64,000 bases of DNA from Escallonia rubra. Taxonomy: Eukaryota > Streptophyta > Magnoliopsida > Escalloniales > Escalloniaceae. The translations under genes were made by a program, and so were the position numbers. The stretch's first letter is position 1; each line of letters opens with the position of its first letter. This document shows, one piece after another, positions 1 through 10,445 of this stretch. The DNA is taken from assembly GCA_033065855.1 (NCBI GenBank), contig JAVXUO010002389.1:248001-312000 (forward strand), written 5' to 3'. The notes beneath the pieces were generated by a model, which ran no database searches, had not been told where the DNA came from, and worked only from the letters and a program-made list of their open reading frames with translations.

Positions 1-1022
1 ATGTATATATACTTACGCATATCATAATCATTACAAAAATTATCTTTATATAATATAAGTTAAATAATCAAATTGTAGGATAATTTTTGTTTTGATAAGA
101 CCGCACGATCAACAAAGTGGCTATATCGCATATATGAGATTTTGAAAAATAATTTCAACATACCAAAACAAGGACAATTCCTCTTCATCAACTTGAAATT
201 TCTCATTACTAGCATCTTATAATAATTAAATAAAAACATATATACGAGCATATAAGATAATATGTGGTCGTTCTGTAAAAATTAATTTTTTTTAAAAAAA
301 GTGATTCTTTATTTGAAAGTGATAAGGTGTATACATAAGTTCTGTTAAATTTAAAATCTAACTTTGTTCCTTTTAAATTTCTACTTAATCATTATAATAA
401 CCTCAAGATCATATGTAACAGCTTAAAATCCCTTTGAAGTTAAGGAATTAAATTTATATATAACATTATAATTCAAAGAGGATACGTGATAGGGCCACCA
501 TTTTTAATTACAACTACAATTGTATTCGTTATTTCTATATGGCACTGACATGCCTATTCTATTACTCTAGGTGCTAAGTCAATATTTATTTGAAATACTA
601 CTTGACAACTTATTAACAAAAGCTTAAAGAGGGCAAGTGACTAGCGGCTTTAGTGCGTCACTATCTATTATTTGTTTTTCAACTTACAATATGAAGAAAT
701 TAATTACATGTAAGTACACATGTGTATACAAATATCTCATAATAATTGCATGAATCCTAATCAAACAAACAATGCTATTTAATAATCGAAAATTGAGAGT
801 AATGCAGGTGAATTCATCGATCTTTTGATATTTTACTTAAGTTAGTCGTGATTAATTTATGTACAAAGGTTATTCTTTATAGCCAAAGAAGACATTTTTT
901 AAATCGTTAATGTCTTTTTTATCTCACGATATGTGCTACGCAATTATACATTTTTTGAAACTTTTATGATGTATATTGTATTTCACGAATCGATCCGAGC
1001 TTGACTTGGGTTACTGAACTAA
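1..1022 (+). mobile_element. Helitron, 3' part (H1), cut by window start
   Basis: AT-rich non-coding DNA that aligns by eye, with many substitutions, to the last ~1.1 kb of the Helitron at 14537-20118 (for example the stretches around the words for a cyclic 'gcatatatgagattttgaaaa' motif and the ACAAGGACA motif). The 3' end has the Helitron signature: a short GC-rich hairpin (CCGAG at 995-999, CTTGG at 1005-1009) followed nine bases later by CTAA (1019-1022) and a flanking T. CTRR is the canonical Helitron 3' end. No protein-coding capacity is visible, so it is non-autonomous or a fragment. Its insertion site differs from that of the other Helitrons here, about 190 bp further upstream. Confidence 0.7.
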
Positions 1023-1749
1023 TATACTTTTCTTAAAATTAAGAACATTTCATATGGTATACTAGCGACATCCAATCAGAACCCTTATTTAAAAGAGATA
1101 TAAGCGACCATGCACGGAGACTCCATACATAAGTTCGGGTGAAGTCTGAATGGTGTCCTTCAGAGCTATCATGAGTTCATGTGGCAAGGCCAAGAAGAAT
1201 ATTAAAAAGAATGTCTTTTCAAAAGCCGGATATTCTATACTAAAGAAGATCGAGGAAGAGAGACACAAGAAGGGATGGATTGTTATAGCTTTCAAAAGTT
1301 CTGACCAAGCTTTTCATTTCAACGCACTGGTATCTCTTAGTATCCACAAAGAATATTTCTTCTGGTTTTCATTTCAGACTATATCAGAAATGTGGTGCAC
1401 ATGCTTTTGGTGATAAACTATACGTAAATTTCTCCACCAAATCGTCCCGTTTTCCATTAAAAAGACAGATATCTCGCCATAGATGTACGATTCTAGTGAC
1501 AAATGAAAGGCGTTTAAGGGAAAAAAAAGGAACTCATAATACCCCAGGAAGTGTGCCAACCCACCAGTTGGGAAAGCAAAGCCTGAAAGAAGATAGACAA
1601 AACAGCTTTGGCTCAACGCAAAAAAGAGATTCAAAGTGAGGGCCATGTATTGTGGCATCGGGTTCGTTGTGATAAGATGAAAGCTTTTTGCATGCATGGC
1701 AATGGTGAACAAACAACGTAATGGACCCGTTGGCATCGCCCCCTAGCCC
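1023..1749 (+). promoter_or_regulatory. 5' flank and promoter of beta-glucosidase unit 1
   Basis: The part from about 1179 to the TATA box is shared with the upstream regions of units 2 and 4 (20119-20995 and 62709-63588); 1023-1178 is unique flank, so the tandem duplication's left edge lies near 1178. Positions 1179-1211 match 14504-14536, and 1212 onward match 20119 onward, so this is the Helitron-free form of the junction. Units 2 and 4 carry a second copy of the promoter block corresponding to 1378-1565; unit 1 has one. At the equivalent of the distal G-box of units 2/4 the sequence here reads CACATG. Small open frames here are not convincing genes. Confidence 0.65.
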
Positions 1750-1756
1750 TATATAA
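1750..1756 (+). promoter_or_regulatory. TATA box, unit 1 beta-glucosidase
   Basis: TATATAA lies 41-47 bases upstream of the ATG at 1797, in a context (CCCTAGCCC before it) conserved in units 2 and 4. The expected transcription start about 30 bases downstream gives a very short 5' UTR. Confidence 0.7.
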
Positions 1757-4341
1757 ACCGACATGGAACAGAAGCTTGGAACAGACAAGATCAGTTATGG
1801 CGACTCAATCAAGCTCTCTCATTTTCTTGAGTACTCTTCTTGTGTTTGCTTACTCAGTCACAGGCGATAATTCAACATGTAATTGTAGTAATATGACTCT
1901 TGACCGCAGCAGCTTCAAGCCAGGCTTTGTGTTTGGGGCTGGAGGAGCTGCCTATCAAGTATGTCATTGCATTTTAGCAGGAGGCTAGATAAGTTTGGCA
2001 CGCTATGCTGCACAATACCTACATTGACCTATTCTTCATATTAATTTTCAGGTTGAAGGTGCATGGAATGTTGGTGGCAAAGGCCTAAGTAACTGGGATT
2101 ATTTCACACACTCGTATCCGAGTCCGTCTCTTCCGTCCTCTCTCTCTCTCTCCCCGCTCATTTCCAATATGTTTTGAATTTGATGCTTTAACATTGTATT
2201 AGAGTGAGTCGATCCAGACTCATACCTAACGCCATCGACACAGTTGGGTAGGTGGAGACAATTTGAAATTAAAGTCACTGCCACTCAGTTTAGTTTATTC
2301 ACGTGTTTGGTCCATGCAAAAGAAGTGTGGTCATTCATCCACGTGTTTGACCTACTCAAAAAAAAAAAAAAAAAAATTGGTCACAAGTGAGGGGTGGTGC
2401 TGAGATATCAATCCAAAACCGGAAAAATATTAACTTACATTATAGTTTATAAGCCTTGTAATGTTAGGTTCCTAGCCAGACCCCGGCCAGCCTACTTGCT
2501 TTGACTCCTATTCGATGACAATATACGGTCTTGACTCTCAAAAGATTAGCATTATGTTCCGAACACTAGCATTAATATGTTCTAAATGACCTATGACGTG
2601 CCGTACAATCATATTATCACTGGAATTTTCACTTTGTTTTTTTTATAGAGTTTCAAATTAAGTTTGTTTTAAGAAAAAAATTTGGCTGCTACTGGGGTTT
2701 AGGGAATCTTCCCCCTACCCCCATATAACGACAATCAATGGTCGCTAAATATTTGTAGAGGCTTTATTAAGTAACGATAAAAAGATGCTGTTAAAAATTA
2801 TCGTTGAAAGTGTTAGCAACACAGACGCTAAAAATATTTAGTAACTATTTTGTCACTGTATACGGGGTTGGAGAAACATTCATACAATTTAGTTAACAGC
2901 CAAAATTTGTTTTTGTTTTGAAATCAGAGCACGACAGATACTAATTTTCTAGTTTGTTCAGAAAGCACTGAAACTGAAATAAATTTTGGTTAACTAGCCT
3001 TCCTAACGACTTAATATTTACTATGAGGTCAAAATTTTGGTTCCACACTGGTTCAAATAGTTGTGACCACCATCCCCTAGCCCTCTGATAGCCAATACAG
3101 GGCATTGAGCACACAATATAGGCTTGGATATGTCATTTTCTTGACTACTCTGTGTAGCTTCTGCGTATAATCTTTTGATTGTGCTCCGTGTTCACTCCCT
3201 TTTTTAGCATTTGTATGTAAAATTCTTTTATCCATCTGCTAAAAGTAATTTCTACAATGGCAGCTAAGATAGACAATGGGAGTACCGGTGACGTGGCCAT
3301 TGACGCATATCATCGATACAAGGTGCAGTGCAAATCACTTATTTTGCTATACGATCTTGCTAAAGCATGTCGTTTGAGCCATTCCATCTCCCTTTAACAA
3401 TTATGTAATTTGATTATTAGTAACATTGTTGCTCGCCGTCGTGTTGCAGGAAGATGTGGCCCTTGCTCGGGACATGGGCTTGGACGTTTACAGATTCTCA
3501 ATTGCATGGTCCAGAATATTACCATGTAATCATCAAAGCATGATTTTACACATCTAAAGTTATAGTGAATAATCAGAAATTTTGGAAGTTTATTGTGCTA
3601 AATTTAAAGAAAAGTAAGAACTAGGAGGGACACTTGGCCAAAGAATGCACTAGGGCACATTTACTGACACATTTGCAACTTCAGATGGCAAGCTGAATGG
3701 TGGGCAAGTGAACTACGAGGGAATCAACTACTATAACAACCTCATAAATGAGATTCTAGCCAATGGTTATCATCAAACCTCAATTATCTCATCATTTACT
3801 TATCCCATGTACAATAGCGTATATAATTGTTTTACTTACAAGGTGATGCGGTATTTAAGTGAGAAAATTGTGTAAGTGATGCAACCTAGCGACTTTCATT
3901 TCGAGACTTGATTAGGATTTGAAAGTCTATACGTACGTAGTCATTATTATGTTCTTTAGCAAGAAAATGTATGCTTCACACAATTAACTTTCTTCATCAA
4001 CTTTACAGGGAAGACTTTGAATATTATGCGGAAGTTTGCTTTAAACATTTTGGTGATCGAGTAAAGAATTGGATCACTTTGAATGAGCCGTGGACCTATT
4101 CAGTCTACGGGTATGATACGGGTGTTATGTCACCAGGCCGATGTTCCTCTTGGTCTAACGTAAACTGCACCGGTGGGAATTCAGGCACGGAACCATATAT
4201 TGTCACACATAACTTGATCCTTTCACATGCAACAGCAGTGCAACTTTACAGGAACAAATATAAGGTCTCAACCTATGTGCCCAAACCCTCTTTGCATATA
4301 TTGAAATTGAAACCTAATACATATATACATATGTATGAGCG

Positions 4342-4363
4342 CACACACACACACACACACACA
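4342..4363. repeat. (CA)n microsatellite in intron 7
   Basis: About eleven CA repeats in the intron after exon 7 of copy 1. The same site in copy 2 is expanded into a compound CA/TG/CG tract. Confidence 0.9.
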
Positions 4364-5076
4364 TACACGCATATATGTGTGTTTTGAATGTTTTTTTCCT
4401 GAGTTTTGAATGTTTAATTTGCAGCCTCGTCAAAAGGGCAGGATTGGGATTACGCTTGTGGCACAATGGTACGAACCCTGCAATGTTTCAACAGGTGCCG
4501 AGGCTGCAGTTTATCGCAAATTGGAATTCATGTTGGGATGGTAAAACCTTATCATTAACTGTTGTTTAATTTCACCAACAATTTTGCTCATTTTACATTC
4601 ATATTATGTTCAATTGAAACACCAAATAATAAGCTAATATTAGCCAAGATATATAATCTACCATTAATGTTTTGAAGGGGCTTACCAAGTAACTTAGCTC
4701 GACGTTAGGAGAGTCAAGGGGGAATGGCATACCTACATAGAAGAAAACTGTTTTACAAAACATGGTTTTTTGGTTACTAAACTGAAAGAATTATAACCTA
4801 CCGTTAAAATTTTACTCAATATTTCTCCATTTCGTTTGTTGAAAAATATTTCAAAACTATATGGTAAGAGGACCTATATTCCTACCGCTCATTCGACCAC
4901 TTTTCACCGCATGATGTGAGACCCAGATATTGATCTAAGACCACGACCCATCACTTCAATGTCAAATTCATGCATACCATACTTACCCTAGCTATGTGAT
5001 ATTTTAACCTCACACGTGTAGTCCAACATGTATATACGGCTCAGTTTCATCTTTTCATCCTCCGTACAACAAAACA

Positions 5077-5101
5077 AGATTGGTCCAAAGGTAAGAGCTT
5101 T
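5077..5101 (+). repeat. Exon 10/donor duplicate inside intron 8
   Basis: A 25-base exact copy of the end of exon 10 plus its splice donor and start of intron 10 (original at 5967-5991), lying inside the 1.1 kb intron 8. It repeats the codons for IGPK and the donor GTAAGAG. Copy 2 has the same duplicate at 25183-25207, so it predates the array. It may be a decoy donor or part of an older exon duplication. Confidence 0.75.
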
Positions 5102-7257
5102 CCATGAGTGAGAGTCTTACTCCAGTCCCCTTGAACTTGATACGTGAATCAACTTTCTGGTTTGTCGCCTTGCAACAAACTCTGCGGTCAAGCATTGTTA
5201 AGAAAACATCAAATTTACCAGCACCACTAGTAATTTCATAAATAGCTTCGTCTCTATGTTTGGAAATGGTAAGAGTCGGTGGGATCAAATTGTTTTACTG
5301 CTTTTCAGAAAATTTGGAATCTATTTAACAAAGCTTATTCAAAAACGGAATGTCTATTTCTGCGTCATGTTATACTTTTCCACACCCTCATTCATCATTA
5401 TAAGAATTCTATTTGTCGTTATGCACTTTTAGCGACAAAATGTTGGTGTGGAAACAGGCACGGAGAAATGCTTCATATTCGAAATGGAGAAGTATTGTTT
5501 ATACTCTTCCATCTCTATTTTTTATTTTCTTTCAAAGCAGTCTAAGAAGGTTAAGATGAATGCCTCATGTATTTCATTTCCATTTGCACTCAAAGATCCA
5601 GCTTACAAAGTCACATTACTGACCATTTTCTCCACTGTCTCCGAATTCAGGTACTTGAATCCAATCACATACGGTTCCTATCCGAAGAGTATGAGATCAC
5701 TTGTTAAAAATCGGTTGCCCGTTTTCAACGTATTCCAAAAGTTGAAGGTTGCTGGGTCTTATGACTTTCTAGGTGTAAACTATTACACCACTTATTATGC
5801 AAGTAATACAACATCTGATCCAAGCAAACTAAGCTACACTACAGATTCTCAAGTTGATCTCGAACGTAAGACTTGATCTCATTCAGTTATTCAGTCAGGA
5901 ACGTTGTATTAACACTTATTAGTTTCTCTCTCAATACTTCTCTTTCAGCGGAGTGCAACGGAACGCAGATTGGTCCAAAGGTAAGAGCTTTTCGCCACCA
6001 TTTATGCTTTACAGTGTCACATTTCAGCATTAAAGTAGCCTTAAAAGTCACGTTGTACTGCCTCTGGTTTGTTGAAGAGTAGATGATACCATTAAGACAG
6101 TTCAAGCTTGTGGCGGCATTTTCGCCATCATAGCGTAGAGTTGTGCCATTCTAAGTTAGTAACATTGCTATCGACAGCTAAAAGACATGTAGAAACAAAC
6201 ATGGAGGCTGGCATATAGTTGATCGATCTTCATATCTGCGTTCTTATCATAAAATGTTATTGCAGGCTGGTGATTCGGATTGGCTCTACATTTATCCAGT
6301 TGGAATCAAAAAGCTTCTAAACTACATAAAGAAAAACTACAAAAGTCCACTGATGGTCATTACAGAGAATGGTATGCGAATATTAATTAGTTTTTTCACT
6401 TATGTTATTCAGTGCGTGCGCTTAATTAAGCGCGCTTGTGTAGATTCATGTGTGTGATCATCAATGATTCGGGAGTTCATTTCCGTTATAATTTTCTTCG
6501 GTTGGGAAAGGTTAAGGATACAACATAACAAGGTTTTAACTTGATTATTAAGTGGCTAATATTCTTTTTGTGGTTCAGGGGCTTGTGAGTCGAATAATGC
6601 CTCGTTACCACTCATCGAGGCACTGAACGACACTGTCAGAAGAGACTACATTTCTGACCATCTTTGTTGCCTTCATGAAGCAATCTCGTAAGTGACATGC
6701 ACTCCTCTACCCTTTGCCCTAGAAATCTCTTTTCTTTTAGCATCCTTAGCCTTGCTTATACTGGGGCAGTAAAGACATCGTAACCGCAAAACTTGGAGTA
6801 AGTGCTTAATCAGTTTAAAATTTTCTCATACCATATTTGGCTTAAAAAGGGGCAAAACCTAAGATGTATGGAAGATGGATTAATGCTTTCAATGATCTAG
6901 CTGCAGTTGTAAATAGACATTGTATTGTTGTATGACCCGTATCGAAGATGGATTAATACTTTCACTAACCAAACATTTAAGCATACAATGAACTTGCTTT
7001 CTTTGTACTGTTGCAGCGAGGATGATGTGAATGTGACGGGATACATTGCGTGGGCATTGACGGATAACTTGGAGTGGCAAAATGGTTATTCAGTCCGCTT
7101 TGGACTCAACTATATCGATTACGAGCAAAACCTTCGGAGAATCCCGAAGCTCTCGGCTCTGTGGTTCAAGAATTTCATCTCAAGAAAGACTAATCAGTCG
7201 AGCATTCCTTTCACAGGAGAAGACGTTGCTTCCTCGCCATATCTGGCAATAATGTAA

Positions 7258-9527
7258 AATGTATATTGTACGTACTCAATAACCACCTTCCTTGTATCTC
7301 GACAAGGTGGTGGCTAAATAATCTCATTTGTCATTGGGCAGATGTACGTTGTCCTAAGAAAGCTAAAGGTAACTGAAGTTGTAAATTCTCTAATTTAACT
7401 GTTCATAAACGTATTGTTTCACTCATGGCAGGCAAATATAAGTAAAAAAGAAGTTACAAGAGCAAGAAAATTGCAGGTAAACCATATTAGAGCAGGTACA
7501 AACAACTATTATTACCCATAAACAACTATTATTAGAGCAGGTAAACCATTAATCAAATCATAACGTCAGTAGACTATCATAAATGAAATACCAAATTTAT
7601 GTCTGAAAATTTTTGAATAAAAAAATTTACCCACCCAAGGGTTTTAATGATCAATACTAACTTAAATGAATTCGCTCGTTTGCCTCTAGTCCATTTTCAA
7701 TTAATCTAACGCGAGTTATTACCTGCAGAAGAGAAGTCAAAGGACAGTGAGCTTTTTGACAGCCCTGTAAAATCAATCAAGGATTAAAAATAAAGCGATT
7801 TGAATGATTTTTCATATACAGTCAAATAACAATTTGTAAAATGATTTTTAAATAAAACCACAACATTTCAATATAGTTATAAGGGAAGAATATCAGCTCA
7901 ATCCATCAAAAAATAAAATAAAATAAATAAATAAACAGTTCAAAATATTTCAGATAAAATAAAACAAAATGAGTAGCATTGAACATGAGCAGTTTCACTA
8001 TAGAAAAATCACCCCGGCAGTGCTCAGATACACTTTACATACCAACTGGTGTATTTAGGTACTAGTTTCAACCCAAACCAAACAGAACATTCTTATAACG
8101 CCAACAATACACACCATGCCTTAACTCCTCAGATTTACTAACTCGTCTCAATAATTTGAAGAAATCAAGACAATTTAAAATGTTCTATGATGATTGAATC
8201 AAATAAACATATGAGAATTAATAATGAATTTCAAACGATAACTTTAAGGTTCAAGTTAGGGTTTCATGGACAGTTCCATTCAATCATAAAATCAAAGTCA
8301 ATGAAGTTTGTAAAACTGTTATAATAAACATTTGAATTCAGAGTGATGATGTAACACCCCGGAATTTTCCGAACGTTAGCTAATCAATCGATCAATTCTT
8401 AATTATTCAATCATCTCAATTTCGCTAAGAAAACCGCAATGAATATCTATATCAGAGCTTCTATAATAACTCAAATTCTCAATTAATTATTCTTAAATGT
8501 AAAGACTAAAATTAATGTACTCAATTTAGTGAGTTACCCGCTGATTCCCTTATAGAGGCTTAAGTAATTAAACAGAATAATTAAAATCTAAACCAACTCC
8601 ATCATCCGGCTCTAACCAATTCAAAAATCTACTGAAGGTTAATACCTGTAGAAGGGAACATAAAAACGGGTGAGCTTTTAAGAGATCAGTAAGGTCGCTC
8701 CAAATTCAGTAGAAGAATATAAACAATTTAGAGAATTCATTTGAATGGCAATATTGGAAGAGATTCAACTCAATCCCTCAAATCAGAAATCAATAGAAAC
8801 GATTTCGATTACACTGTAAACGATGCAGATGATATATTGAACACGAGTATATTTGCAAAGCCACGCAGGCAGTGAAGTAACATTATCAAAGCCATACAGG
8901 TGATGCTCAATAATAATGATAACTACATATGAATATGTATACTAACTAGACCATTAAGGTACTAGCGTCTCCCACAATACAAACCATCCTTATATCACCC
9001 GAAATACAGGCCATCTTTATAACGCCTCAATACACTATCTCATGTCAATATATAGAATGCAATAATCGATAATACAACGAATAAATCGATGCCCGACGAG
9101 AAATAAACACTGAGCATTGATAAAGATTTTCAATAAACGTTTAAGCACATAGCAGGGTTTTAGGGCAAATGAAGCATTCTCATAACAATTATAACGTAGT
9201 CCAAATAGATTTGATAACAAATCAGAATTAAAAAAAAAAAATGTATACGAAGGCTATTTGAAGAGTTTGGTTTCAGATCCCTTACCTCAATTCTAGCTAT
9301 GTGCGCTGCTAAGCAACCTCGTTCTGATCCTTTGATTTAACCTATATTTTGGCGAACTCTTTGTTGTCAGGATTCGATTTACGTGATGATGTTATGAACT
9401 CAGTATTAATTTCCTAAACAATTCTCATCTTAACTCTCGAAATAAAGTAACTACAATCGGTTCGTTTATAGCAAATAGAGATTTCTCAAAATGGAAAACA
9501 TATACGTTGTATGCACACTAGATAGAT
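7258..9527. repeat. 3' flank of unit 1 with two diverged ~0.9 kb monomers
   Basis: No gene seen. Just after the stop is an imperfect hairpin (ACCACCTT...AAGGTGGT). From about 7480 to 9500 the sequence falls into two diverged copies of one theme: both have a CCCCGGA(A/G)TTT-like start (clear at 8356), a 'cagaag...gtgagcttttt' block (near 7725 and 8650), a GCAGTG block near 8015 and 8868, and a 'ggta ctag' block (near 8058 and 8957). Unit 1 has lost part of the first monomer relative to unit 2. The repeat family is not one I can name. Confidence 0.55.
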
Positions 9528-10240
9528 CACTACAAGAAAATAAGTCTTTAGCGACTGACTTTTAGCGACAGAGCTATTCCGTCGCTAAAAGTATCTTTTT
9601 GCTACGGAAGTACCCGTCGCTGAAAGTCCATCGCTACAAGTATTTTACCGACGGAACGTCCGTCGGTAAAAATATTTAGCGATGGACTTTCAACGATGGG
9701 TAAACACCGACAAAATTTTCATCGCTAAATAATTTTTCTAAGAAACGGCAAGGATCCGTTGCTAAAAGTCACAGTACCCTATTATTTTTCTTTCTCTTTT
9801 CTCCCCGTCGCACTTTTCCCCGCGCTCTCTCTTTCTCTCTCTTTCTTTCTCTTCCTCCACCGTCCCCTCTACCTCCTTTAATGTCCCCTCCACCGTACAT
9901 CCCGACCTCCGTCCCTCCCCACCACCACGCCGGCGACAGGCCCCTGCCGCCCTCCCTCCCCACCGGCCCCCATGCCGGCGATAGGCCCTTGCCACCACAC
10001 CGCCTTTCCCTCTCCCGTCACATCTGGCGCCCCATAGCCACCTCGCCGCCCCACAGCTGCCCCACCACTGCCACAGCCACCCGACAATCGTGCCACCACT
10101 CCATAACCACCTCACAGTCGCACCACCATCGCCACAGTTCCTCCCCTTTTGCCGCCTTTCGCGTGCCATTGCCGCTGACTTCCTTGCGCCACTGTCGTCA
10201 TCCGCCTCGCACCACCACTGCCCAAACTCACTTTTTTTCC
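9528..10240 (+). mobile_element. CACTA (En/Spm-like) transposon end, unit 1
   Basis: Starts with CACTACAAGAAAA, the common plant CACTA terminal sequence, followed by many subterminal AGCGAC(G/T)-type motifs in both orientations. A perfect 13-bp stem with a 3-base loop lies at 9643-9671 (core ACCGACGGA/TCCGTCGGT). Beyond 9780 comes a C- and CT-rich block to about 10240. No opposite terminus (TTTTCTTGTAGTG) and no transposase was found downstream, so only one end survives; the 3' side runs into copia sequence. Unit 2 keeps about 200 bp of subterminal repeats that are deleted here. Confidence 0.75.
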
Positions 10241-10445
10241 CGGTTAGAAATTACAATATGCTAGAAATTATTTATCGTATTGAATCTGTTGTAATATGCT
10301 AGAAATTATTTATCGTATTAAATATATTGTTATAATGTAATTGCATTTGATTTGTTATAATGTAATTGAATTAGATTTGTTATAATGTGAGGCATTCTAG
10401 ACTTTGATTTGGTGATTTGTTATAATATAGTATGCTATAAAATTT
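10241..10445. other. AT-rich spacer with short tandem repeat
   Basis: Contains two copies of a ~33-base repeat built on ATGCTAGAAATTATTTATCG (10258 and 10296), then several TTGTTATAATGTAATTG-like repeats. No coding signal. Confidence 0.6.

Larger units (their letters stand above)
1797..7257 (+). pseudogene. GH1 beta-glucosidase copy 1, exon 6 mostly deleted
   Basis: Glycoside hydrolase family 1 gene with the plant exon pattern. Exons: 1797-1958, 2052-2121, 3264-3322, 3450-3525, 3685-3765, exon 6 remnant 3843-3871, 4009-4264, 4425-4540, 5651-5865, 5949-5980, 6266-6371, 6579-6687, 7017-7257. All other exons match copy 2 in length and are open, including NEP (acid/base Glu, exon 7) and TENG (nucleophile Glu, exon 11). 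Exon 6 is 88 nt in copy 2 (TLFHWD strand, with the His that helps bind the glucose ring) but only ~29 nt here. Using the remnant gives TGA after seven codons; skipping it gives TAA early in exon 7. Either way the acid/base and nucleophile are not made in frame. The start is the ATG at 1797, followed by a signal peptide. The deletion is a messy 80-base change and could be a consensus error, so the pseudogene call depends on the assembly. Confidence 0.85.

Noticed and set aside
1150..1413. Lys-rich 87-residue frame upstream of gene 1
   Set aside because: The frame is lost in units 2 and 4 where the Helitron and indels interrupt it; no family recognised.
5448..5876. 142-residue frame reading from intron 8 into exon 9
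   Set aside because: Only the part from 5651 is GH1 coding; the upstream part is intron read-through before the TTCAG acceptor.
9762..10169. Gly/Arg-rich minus-strand frame
   Set aside because: It is the reverse reading of the C-rich, low-complexity part of the CACTA fragment; similar frames open in several phases.
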